Positions 1 to 5,888 of a DNA stretch of 8,758 nucleotides are shown one piece after another. The notes under the pieces were generated by a model, which worked only from the letters and a program-made list of their open reading frames with translations, made no database searches and was not told where the DNA came from. Numbering within the stretch: position 1 is the first letter of the stretch; each line of letters starts with the position of its first letter. The position numbers and the translations under genes are program-made. Location: NCBI GenBank assembly GCA_002317305.1, contig DCIZ01000120.1, positions 1 through 8,758 on the forward strand. The letters are read 5' to 3'. The stretch comes from Campylobacter sp. UBA1713 (GTDB lineage: Bacteria; Campylobacterota; Campylobacteria; Campylobacterales; Campylobacteraceae).

Positions 1-1
1 C

Positions 2-22
2 AGAAAACGGAAAACGGAATTT
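2..22. repeat. Heptad array, three units
   Basis: AGAAAAC, GGAAAAC, GGAATTT on the plus strand. It may continue beyond the window start. Repeat copy A begins four bases after it. Confidence 0.7.
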
Positions 23-26
23 GTCA

Positions 27-92
27 AAATTTGCTTTTTCGTGAATTTGACTTTTTCCGCCCTTGCCAGGCAGGGGATTCTTCGGTCGGCAA
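27..92 (+). repeat. Dispersed repeat, copy A
   Basis: Starts AAATTTGCTTTTTCGTGAAT and continues to GGGGATTCTTCGGTCGGC. It carries the CCTTGCCAGGCA segment seen also in copy E in place of the TCAAATTTCA of copies B-D. The CTCCCTCAGAATGACG end is missing and a heptad array follows at once, so it appears truncated. Confidence 0.7.
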
Positions 93-93
93 C

Positions 94-128
94 GGACAAC
101 GGAATGCGGAGAACAGAAAACGGAATTT
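94..128. repeat. Heptad array, five units
   Basis: GGACAAC, GGAATGC, GGAGAAC, AGAAAAC, GGAATTT in unbroken 7-bp register. It joins copy A to copy B. Confidence 0.75.
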
Positions 129-132
129 TTAA

Positions 133-225
133 AAATTTGCTTTTTTGCGAATTTGAAAGATTCTACTCTTTCAAATTTCAGGGGATTCTTCGGTCGCTAT
201 CGCTCCCTCAGAATGACGGCGTTTG
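133..225 (+). repeat. Dispersed ~90-bp repeat, copy B, with hairpins
   Basis: Full-length copy from AAATTTGC to GAATGACGGCGTTTG. It holds a perfect 10-bp stem, AATTTGAAAG (150-159) with CTTTCAAATT (168-177), around an 8-base loop. The later ATTCTTCGG...CCTCAGAAT part pairs as a palindrome broken by regularly spaced T-C mismatches. Confidence 0.8.
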
Positions 226-230
226 TTTAA

Positions 231-246
231 CGATTCTGTAGAATCG
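231..246. repeat. Short palindrome
   Basis: CGATTCT and AGAATCG form a 7-bp stem around two bases, between copy B and the next heptad array. The two-base loop is too tight for a normal RNA hairpin without fraying. Confidence 0.5.
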
Positions 247-247
247 C

Positions 248-325
248 AAATTCCGCACTCCGAACGCACTCCGTTTTCTGCTTTCTGCTTTCCGTTTTCT
301 GTTTTCCGTTTTCCGAACGCACTCC
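248..325. repeat. Longest heptad array, ten units with two 4-bp spacers
   Basis: Plus strand units: AAATTCC, GCACTCC, spacer GAAC, GCACTCC, GTTTTCT, GCTTTCT, GCTTTCC, GTTTTCT, GTTTTCC, GTTTTCC, spacer GAAC, GCACTCC. In complement they fit RGARWRC. The array ends three bases before the TAA stop of the 329-1273 gene (stop codon 329-331) and lies in its 3' leader-out region. Confidence 0.85.
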
Positions 326-328
326 GAT

Positions 329-1273
329 TTAGCGTTTTTTGCCAGAATTCTTTCCGCCTTTTTGTTTTTTGGCGTTGTTATCGTTTTTATTATCTTTTGA
401 TGGCTCTTTTGACGGCTCGCTTTTAGCAGGCTCACTCTTTTTTTCCGCCTTTTCTGCCTTTTCTGCCTTTTCTGCCTTTTCTGCCTCTTTTTTATCCGCC
501 TCCGCCGAAGCCTCTTTTGCCGAAGCCTCATTTTCGTCAGAATCAGCCACGCCACTTAGCCCTTTTTGCTCCTCTTCTAGCTTTTTGGCTGCGTTTTCAA
601 GCTTCTTTAAAACTTCTGCATCCTCGCTACTTTGCTCATTTTTGGTCGAATACTCGATGGCTCGTTTCATCATCTCAAGCTTCGTTTGGCTCTTTTGAAG
701 CTCCTGCTCGCGCTTTTTCTCTGCATCATCTTCTAAAGGCGACTCTTTTTTACCATAACGCCCAAGCCGCTCATCTCGCTCTTTTTGCTCGCGCTCTGCG
801 TTTGCTTTTAGGCGTTCAAAGTCAGGGTCGTCTTTGTTTATCTCGAGTAGCTTTTTCTTGCTCTCCTCCACTTGCTCGCGCAAAATTCTCTCTTTGTAAG
901 TGCCTTCGTTTATGTAAACAGGCACGCCGTCAACTGAAATTCGAATGATGCAGCCTATAGGAATCGTCAAAGTCGAAGCGACATTTTCCCTACCAAAACC
1001 AGCCCTAAACGTCAGCTCGTTTTCATTGACCGCCGCTGTCGAAAGCGTGTAGTTTGCAATAGTGAAAAATATGTAACGAGAGTTCCAGTTTGAAACTATG
1101 CTTTGCGGCAACTCTGGGTCAAATTCTATGAATTCTAGCTCAGCGTAGACGTCAAATCTGTGTTGAAAACGGAGCAAATACTCCAAAACTTCACGTGCAT
1201 GAATGTGCATTAAGTCGCTAAAATCCGTGTCCTTTCTCATCTTTCTCAGTGAGTCAATAACATTGTCGTTCAT
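329..1273 (-). CDS. Uncharacterised 314-aa protein: possible SspB-like domain plus charged, EKA-repeat tail
   Basis: I do not recognise this as a named family member. Residues about 25-125 look globular: a helix (AREVLEYLL), then beta-rich stretches ending in ELTFRAGFGRENVASTLTIP and IIRISVDGVPVY. The order and spacing resemble the SspB adaptor core of E. coli (a 'FNARFGG...VSVPLAAVLAIYA' region after a helix and strands). That is a by-eye match and an inference. Residues about 125-240 are strongly charged and probably helical or coiled-coil. Residues 240-314 are low complexity: (AEK)n at about 263-278, SEP/SKEP repeats, then a very basic end. There is no signal peptide, membrane segment or cysteine motif. 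The start at 1273 has an AAAGGA ribosome site; the TAA stop directly follows a heptad array. It lies 96 bases after pepF, so co-transcription is possible. SspB would bind ClpX through a C-terminal hydrophobic tail, and none is visible here. Confidence 0.85.
   Translation of the reverse strand: MNDNVIDSLRKMRKDTDFSDLMHIHAREVLEYLLRFQHRFDVYAELEFIEFDPELPQSIVSNWNSRYIFFTIANYTLSTAAVNENELTFRAGFGRENVASTLTIPIGCIIRISVDGVPVYINEGTYKERILREQVEESKKKLLEINKDDPDFERLKANAEREQKERDERLGRYGKKESPLEDDAEKKREQELQKSQTKLEMMKRAIEYSTKNEQSSEDAEVLKKLENAAKKLEEEQKGLSGVADSDENEASAKEASAEADKKEAEKAEKAEKAEKAEKKSEPAKSEPSKEPSKDNKNDNNAKKQKGGKNSGKKR
445..489 (-). repeat. In-frame 9-bp tandem repeat encoding the EKA tract
   Basis: Five 9-bp units on the plus strand: CCGCCTTTT, then CTGCCTTTT three times, then CTGCCTCTT. 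They read as repeated Ala-Glu-Lys on the minus strand, inside the tail of the 329-1273 protein. Because the unit is a multiple of three, slippage would change tail length without breaking the frame. Confidence 0.85.
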
Positions 1274-1311
1274 GTTTTTTCCTTTATTTTAAATTTGTTT
1301 TTGTAAAAATA

Positions 1312-1379
1312 CCTCGCACGCTCAAAGCCGCCCACGCGCCCACGCTCAAAGCACTCGCTCACAGCCCACTCACAGCCGC
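1312..1379. repeat. Short imperfect direct repeats around the pepF stop
   Basis: The plus strand carries CACGCTCAAAGC twice (from about 1317 and 1341) and CTCACAGCC twice (from about 1358 and 1369). The tract is noticeably GC-rich beside the AT-rich leader that follows. The second pair overlaps the pepF stop codon, so a duplicated end of the gene is possible. No clear terminator hairpin with a T-run is seen. Confidence 0.5.
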
Positions 1380-3073
1380 TTAAACTCCTCCACAAGCCCT
1401 GCCACCTGTGCTAGCCCTATCTGCCAAAATTCAGAATCTTCTAAGTCAAAGCCAAATTTCAAAACAAGTTCAGCCGGACTTTTGCTCCCGCCACTACTCA
1501 AAAACTCCGTGTAAAGCTCCACAAAATTCTCACACCGCCCGCTTTTGTAAAGCCCAAAAAGTGCCAGCACCAAAAGCTGCGCATATGAGTAAGCATAGCA
1601 GTAAAACGGCGAGTGAATAAAGTGTGGAATGTAGCTCCACCAAAGCTTGTAGTTTTCAGTAAGCGTTAGTGTCTTGCCAAACATCTTTTCGTTTTCGCTA
1701 AACCAAATTTGACTAAGCTCCTCGCTACTTAGCTCGCCCTCTTTTGCATGGACTTTTCGCTCAAATGTGGTAAAATTTATCTGCCTAAACAGAGTTGCCA
1801 AAATGTCTTCTATCTTGCCCGCCAGCAAACCACGCACATTTTTTGTTCGTTTTTTGAGATATTCAAAGAGTAACATCTCGCAAAAAACAGAAGCCGTCTC
1901 TGCTGTTACTAGCGGCGTGTCGGCGTTCAGGTAGCCCACTTTGTAGCTCAAAAACTGGTGAATCGTGTGTCCCATCTCGTGTGCTAGCGTAAAGGCGTCT
2001 TTTCGCTTATTTGTGTAGTTTAGCAAAATAAACGGGTGAGTGCCACTGACAGAAGAGTGGCTAAACGCACCTCCACGTTTGTTTTTTTGCGGCATTACAT
2101 CTACCCAGCCCTCGTCAAAAGCACTCCTTGCGATGCTGGCAAACTCCTCGCTAAATTCACCAAAAGCCTCCAAAACCAGCCCTTTTGCCTCCTCATAAGT
2201 CAGCCTCTCCTCCTCCTCGCCCAGCGGCGCGTAGCGGTCGTAGTCAAAGAGCTCGCCCAAGCCCAAAACTTCGCCCTTTTTTGCATAATACTCATGTGCT
2301 ATAGAAAAATTCGCCTCCACAGCCTCGACCAACGCATCCACGCTTTTTTTGCTTATTTGGTTGTCCAAATGCCTCGCACTCTCGCTAAACTCATATCCTC
2401 GAAGGTCGCAGTCGTTTTTTAGGTCGCTTTTTACCATGTTCATCACAAAAGTCAGCGGATGCAAATTTGCTTTTAGCCCGTCTGTTAGGCTTTGTGCCGC
2501 ATCTCTTCGCACGCTCCTGTCAGCGTCTGAAAGCTTTGCTAGCACCTCCTCTTCGCCCAGTTTTTCGCCACGAAAGTCAAATTCCATGCGACTCATCGTC
2601 TCGTCAAAAAACCGCCCCCACGCCGAAACGCCCACGTTGCTCACTTTCAAAAGCACACTCTCCTCTTTTTTACTAAGCTGAAAAGGCTTCTCTTTTGCCA
2701 CGTTTTTAAGGTAGTAACCATAACGCTCGCTTTTTGAAAATTCTGCTCGTTTTGCCTCGTCTAGTTCGTTAAATTCTAGCTCAAAAAAGAGTAGTTTTTG
2801 AGCCGCTTTGTTTGTCTCCTCCTCGTAACGCGCTAGAAAAGCACCTTGCGTAGTATCTTTACTAAACGTTAAGTAAACAAAAGTCATCACACGCCCAAGC
2901 CCCTCGCAAATTTGCTCATAACGCCTTACGCACTGCTCAAACTCGCTCGCACTAAGAGTGGCAAATTTGCCTGCAAAATCGCACTCAAACTTCTCTGCCT
3001 CTTCGCAAATTTGTCTGCTAAAATTTTCCAAATCATCGTTGTTTTTAAAAAGAACCGAAAGATCCCAAATCAT
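1370..3073 (-). CDS. pepF: Oligoendopeptidase F (M3B zinc metallopeptidase)
   Basis: A cytosolic zinc peptidase that cuts short peptides left by larger proteases. The 567-residue length is normal for the family. The catalytic zinc site is complete: HEMGH at 365-369 within TLAHEMGHTIHQF, with the third ligand Glu392 in the ETASVFCEM stretch downstream. The conserved substrate-side region HFIHSPFYCYAYSYAQL is present at about 484-500. The N-terminal half is helical, as expected for the lid of M3 enzymes. There is no signal peptide. The start at 3073 has AAAGGA a few bases upstream and begins MIWDLS, typical of this family. It starts 30 bases after the psd stop, so the two are probably co-transcribed. 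Just past the TGA stop the minus strand repeats GGCTGTGAG, a small local duplication. The family call is secure; true substrates cannot be read from sequence. Confidence 0.96.
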   Translation of the reverse strand: MIWDLSVLFKNNDDLENFSRQICEEAEKFECDFAGKFATLSASEFEQCVRRYEQICEGLGRVMTFVYLTFSKDTTQGAFLARYEEETNKAAQKLLFFELEFNELDEAKRAEFSKSERYGYYLKNVAKEKPFQLSKKEESVLLKVSNVGVSAWGRFFDETMSRMEFDFRGEKLGEEEVLAKLSDADRSVRRDAAQSLTDGLKANLHPLTFVMNMVKSDLKNDCDLRGYEFSESARHLDNQISKKSVDALVEAVEANFSIAHEYYAKKGEVLGLGELFDYDRYAPLGEEEERLTYEEAKGLVLEAFGEFSEEFASIARSAFDEGWVDVMPQKNKRGGAFSHSSVSGTHPFILLNYTNKRKDAFTLAHEMGHTIHQFLSYKVGYLNADTPLVTAETASVFCEMLLFEYLKKRTKNVRGLLAGKIEDILATLFRQINFTTFERKVHAKEGELSSEELSQIWFSENEKMFGKTLTLTENYKLWWSYIPHFIHSPFYCYAYSYAQLLVLALFGLYKSGRCENFVELYTEFLSSGGSKSPAELVLKFGFDLEDSEFWQIGLAQVAGLVEEFKRL

Positions 3074-3103
3074 ATTTTTCCTTTATTTTGCTTTTCCAAA
3101 AAC

Positions 3104-3919
3104 CTACTCTTCGCCAGCGACCACAGAAACCACCACCCCGATGCTCTCGCCAAATTTGACCTTTTTGTCGCTCTCTACACTATAACTTAAAGCATCTTTT
3201 TGCGATATAACGACTATGGTTGAGCCCAGCTCAAAGTTGCCTATATGCTCGCCTTTTTTCAAAAAAATGTCATCATAAGTGTAGGACGCATCGCCGTTTT
3301 TTGCGTTTGTCTCTATGCGTGGCTCAAAGTCAAACCGCATCTTGCCTACATTTGTCGCACCCACAAAAACCAGCCAAACCAGCTTTCCACTTTTCAGCCT
3401 TCCACGCAAAACCACACGCTCGTTTTTTGGGTATAGATTCTCCACTTTTAACAAAACTTTCGGCGCAACGCTGTAAAGGTTGCCCTTAAAGTAGTGCATG
3501 CTCTCTACTTTCAAATCGCAAGGCGCGTGGTAGTGGTGGTAGTCGCTAGGACTTAAGTAGATGTTTAGGTAGTCAAAACCTTCGCCTAACTCACCCGCCT
3601 TTGCGCCCTCACCCAAAAGCTCTGCTACGTCATACTCACGCCCTTTTATAGAGTAGGCTTTTGTCAGCTCGCCACGCCCCACTTCAAGCGTCCGCCCGTC
3701 GCTTGGCGAGACAAACCCGCTACCCATCTCGCGCTCTTGTGCCAGCCTTCTTGTGAAAAGTGCGTTTAGGCTTTTGTATTGGCGTGGCGTTTTAAACTCA
3801 TATTCGCTTAAATCTATCTTAAAGTGGCTCACATACCAGCTATTTACTGCATTTTGTAGCACGCTGGGCATGTTCCAACTAGCAATAATGCCAAAAATCA
3901 TAGATATAAAATTATACAT
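3104..3919 (-). CDS. psd: Phosphatidylserine decarboxylase proenzyme
   Basis: Converts phosphatidylserine to phosphatidylethanolamine at the inner membrane. It is a self-cleaving pyruvoyl enzyme. The cleavage motif LGST is at residues 231-234, so Ser233 would become the pyruvoyl group, giving a beta chain of about 232 residues and an alpha chain of about 39. Other signatures: SPSDG with Asp74, and SPSDYHHYHAPCD at 123-135, which supplies the conserved histidines (128, 131). The length, 271 residues, is usual for the short bacterial form. The N-terminus (MYNFISMIFGIIASW) is hydrophobic, suiting membrane association. The start at 3919 has an AAAAAGG ribosome site; Met7 is a weaker alternative. 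It lies 160 bases after the FtsH-like gene, separated by a heptad array and an AT-rich stretch that may hold its own promoter. pepF follows after 30 bases. Confidence 0.96.
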   Translation of the reverse strand: MYNFISMIFGIIASWNMPSVLQNAVNSWYVSHFKIDLSEYEFKTPRQYKSLNALFTRRLAQEREMGSGFVSPSDGRTLEVGRGELTKAYSIKGREYDVAELLGEGAKAGELGEGFDYLNIYLSPSDYHHYHAPCDLKVESMHYFKGNLYSVAPKVLLKVENLYPKNERVVLRGRLKSGKLVWLVFVGATNVGKMRFDFEPRIETNAKNGDASYTYDDIFLKKGEHIGNFELGSTIVVISQKDALSYSVESDKKVKFGESIGVVVSVVAGEE

Positions 3920-3949
3920 AAAAAACCTTTTTGTTTAAGTAGTTTTGCT

Positions 3950-3963
3950 ATTTTAGCATTTTA
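3950..3963 (-). promoter_or_regulatory. Candidate sigma-70 -10 elements before psd
   Basis: Read on the minus strand, TAAAAT occurs twice in a row (3958-3963 and 3950-3955), about 30-45 bases before the psd start, in a very AT-rich stretch. Campylobacter promoters often show only a clear -10 and no firm -35, so this is plausible but weak. Confidence 0.25.
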
Positions 3964-4010
3964 ACCTAAAATTTAGCAAAGTTTTAGAATTTAAATTTAA
4001 GTTTGCGTTC

Positions 4011-4076
4011 AGAAAACGGAAAACGGAAAACAGAATTTACGAAAATTCGCATTCTGCACTCCGCACTCCGCACTCT
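4011..4076. repeat. Heptad array, two halves in inverted orientation
   Basis: Plus strand: AGAAAAC, GGAAAAC, GGAAAAC, AGAATTT at 4011-4038. After a short spacer come four units in the other orientation, GCATTCT, GCACTCC, GCACTCC, GCACTCT, at 4049-4076. The array ends three bases before the last base of the FtsH-like stop codon (4080-4082). The unit fits RGARWRC, shared with arrays near positions 1-330 and 5716-5750. Confidence 0.8.
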
Positions 4077-4079
4077 GAA

Positions 4080-5699
4080 TCACTCCTCACTCAGCTTTTT
4101 AGCCAGCTCCAAAACCGCCTCTTTTTGCCCGCCTAGCAAGCTCTTCGCCTCCTCTTCGCACCGCCTCAGCACCGCCTCACACTCCGCCTCAGTGCCACCA
4201 AAAAGCCTCTCGCCAAAGCCAAACTCACGCACAAATTTACCAGCCAAAACCCTCGCTTCATCTAGATCTTTTGCGCTGTTACTCCACTCCTCGCCACAAA
4301 ACATCGCCACGCCCACACGCCCAGCTAGCAAAAGCGACATCTCGCCAAAAAGCTCGCTTTTAGCGCAAAACGCCCGCTCCCTCGCCTCACGCCGCATCTC
4401 AAAAAGCCCCACCTTTTCAAACCGCACACCCACTTTCTCCGCCACGACCGCCTTTGACGCCTGATGCACCGCCAGCACCTCGCGCTCCTTTTCGCTCAAA
4501 ATTCCCATGCTCTTTTTGCCCTGCAAAACCGCACTGCTCACCGCCTCAAAGTCGCCCTGCTCTATGACAGATTTGTTTAGCCTCAAAGCGTGAAGTGCCG
4601 CCTCATTTACCAAAGTCGCAAGCGCTGCGCCACTAAACCCACTCGTCTTTTTTGCCAGTTCAGCCAAATTTGCACTACAGCTTTTACCGCGAAGATGCGT
4701 TTTTAGAATCTCCTCTCGCTCCGTAACATTTGGCAAACTCAAAACCACACGCCTGTCAAACCGCCCGCTTCTTAAAAGTGCCTCGTCAAGCGTCTCGATG
4801 CGGTTAGTCGCCGCCAAAACCACGATTCCGCTACTCTCCACAAAGCCATCCATCTCGGTCAAAAGCTGGTTTAGTGTAGACTCCCGCTCGTCGCTTTGTC
4901 CATTGCCACGACTCTTTCCCACCGCGTCTATCTCATCTATGAAAATGATGGCAGGGCTCACACGTTTTGCCGCCGCAAAAAGCTCACGCACACGCTTTGC
5001 GCCCGCACCCGCATAAATTTGCACAAAAGACGCGCCGCTTTGGTAGAAAAACGGCACGCCCGCTTCGCCCGCTACCGCCTTTGCCACAAGCGTTTTGCCT
5101 ACACCTGGAGGTCCTGAGAGCAAAAAGCCTTTTGGCATCGTTACACCAAATTTGGCATATTTTTTAGGATTTTTGAGAAAATCAACCACTTCAAAAAGGT
5201 CGTTTTTCACCTCGCTAAGCCCCGCCACATCGCCAAATTTGACACTGCTAAAAACGGCGCTAAATTCGCTACTTTCACTCTTTGTCGGTAGCGAAAGCGG
5301 CGCTGACTCTGGCTTTTTAACTCGCCAAAAACTCCGCCAAGCCAAAACGCCCAAACAAACCACAAAGCCCACCAAAAAGACGATGCCAACGAGCGCAAGC
5401 CAGTTTACGCCACTCTTTTTTAGGCTCACGGCTACGACTTTGTTTAGTTCAGTTAGGTCGATGGCTTCTTTTAGAATCACAAACGAGCCTTTTGTCGTTT
5501 TTAGCACTATCTCGTTGCCGTCTATGATGGCGGCGTTTATTTGGCTTGTTTTTAGCAAACGCTCATAAGTAGAGAGGTCTATGGGCTGTGTCATGCTTCT
5601 TAAAAACGCAAAAGATATGAGCACGGCTAAGATGGTCGCACAAGCAACAATGATGCTTTTTTTGTTTATAAGCTTAATGTTTAGGTCTATCTTTTTCAT
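4080..5699 (-). CDS. FtsH-like membrane AAA ATPase with degenerate peptidase site
   Basis: The architecture is that of FtsH, 539 residues from the chosen start: membrane segment at about 15-34, periplasmic domain 35-97, second membrane segment 98-121, AAA module 150-400, then the M41-like region. The ATPase looks intact: Walker A GPPGVGKT (196-203), Walker B IIFIDEID (251-258), sensor AATN (296-299) and arginine-finger segment LLRSGRFDRR (308-317). The pore loop is IYAG (228-231) where FtsH has MFVG, so the aromatic is kept. The peptidase motif HEAGH is replaced by HQASK (412-416): catalytic Glu and second His are gone. The usual third zinc ligand may survive as Asp478. It is therefore probably an unfoldase or regulator rather than a protease. 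The start at 5699 follows AAAGGAG; an in-frame ATG at 5792 lies inside a repeat and has no such site. There is no long C-terminal tail. Confidence 0.93.
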   Translation of the reverse strand: MKKIDLNIKLINKKSIIVACATILAVLISFAFLRSMTQPIDLSTYERLLKTSQINAAIIDGNEIVLKTTKGSFVILKEAIDLTELNKVVAVSLKKSGVNWLALVGIVFLVGFVVCLGVLAWRSFWRVKKPESAPLSLPTKSESSEFSAVFSSVKFGDVAGLSEVKNDLFEVVDFLKNPKKYAKFGVTMPKGFLLSGPPGVGKTLVAKAVAGEAGVPFFYQSGASFVQIYAGAGAKRVRELFAAAKRVSPAIIFIDEIDAVGKSRGNGQSDERESTLNQLLTEMDGFVESSGIVVLAATNRIETLDEALLRSGRFDRRVVLSLPNVTEREEILKTHLRGKSCSANLAELAKKTSGFSGAALATLVNEAALHALRLNKSVIEQGDFEAVSSAVLQGKKSMGILSEKEREVLAVHQASKAVVAEKVGVRFEKVGLFEMRREARERAFCAKSELFGEMSLLLAGRVGVAMFCGEEWSNSAKDLDEARVLAGKFVREFGFGERLFGGTEAECEAVLRRCEEEAKSLLGGQKEAVLELAKKLSEE

Positions 5700-5703
5700 A
5701 AAA

Positions 5704-5710
5704 CTCCTTT
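5704..5710 (-). promoter_or_regulatory. Ribosome binding site that fixes the FtsH-like start
   Basis: Minus strand AAAGGAG, four bases before ATG at 5699. It decides between this start (MKKIDLNIK) and the in-frame upstream ATG at 5792, whose extra residues are encoded by the dispersed repeat and heptad array. Confidence 0.8.
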
Positions 5711-5715
5711 GTTTC

Positions 5716-5750
5716 GGAATGCGGAATGCAAAATGCAAAATGCGGAAAAT
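5716..5750. repeat. Heptad array just upstream of the FtsH-like ribosome site
   Basis: Five consecutive 7-bp units on the plus strand: GGAATGC, GGAATGC, AAAATGC, AAAATGC, GGAAAAT. The array begins five bases upstream of the AAAGGAG site in the direction of transcription, so it would form part of the mRNA leader. Confidence 0.8.
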
Positions 5751-5774
5751 TGTGGCTATCAAAAAAGCAAAAAC

Positions 5775-5864
5775 CAACGCCGTCATTCGCAAGGGAGAAT
5801 ACGACCGAAGAATCCCCTGAAATTTGACGGAGTAGAATCTACAAATTCACAAAAAAGCAAATTT
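5775..5864 (-). repeat. Dispersed ~90-bp repeat, copy C
   Basis: Nearly the same as copy D (7493-7584): both run from CAACGCCGTCATTCGCAAGG through GACCGAAGAATCCCCTGAAA to GCAAATTT, with only a few substitutions and a 2-bp length difference. It holds a small palindrome GTAGAATCTAC and AATTTG/CAAATT arms that could form a hairpin. It fills the space just after the mtaB stop. Confidence 0.85.
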
Positions 5865-5888
5865 AACTTACATCCTTGCTAGCCAAAT

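Larger units (their letters stand above)
1..328. other. Gene-free repeat cluster downstream of the 329-1273 gene
   Basis: Holds three heptad arrays and dispersed repeat copies A and B in alternation, plus short hairpins. No supported gene; short open frames here are translations of the repeats. Confidence 0.75.

Noticed and set aside
41..241. Small plus-strand frame in the repeat cluster
   Set aside because: Consists wholly of repeat copies A and B and heptads, with no ribosome site.
1..328. CRISPR array
   Set aside because: Repeats are degenerate 7-bp units and ~90-bp elements, without constant direct repeats separated by unique spacers.
208..555. Minus-strand Arg/Lys-rich frame overlapping the 329-1273 gene
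   Set aside because: Frame-shifted reading of the charged tail and the heptad array; very biased composition and no ribosome site.
1274..1369. Small gene between pepF and the 329-1273 gene
   Set aside because: Only short direct repeats and an AT-rich leader with the ribosome site; no open frame with a start signal.
4451..4467. Sequencing frameshift as the cause of the lost HEXXH
   Set aside because: Residues on both sides align in frame with FtsH (VLAVHQASKAVVAEK, later NSAKDLDEA), so substitutions rather than a frameshift explain it.
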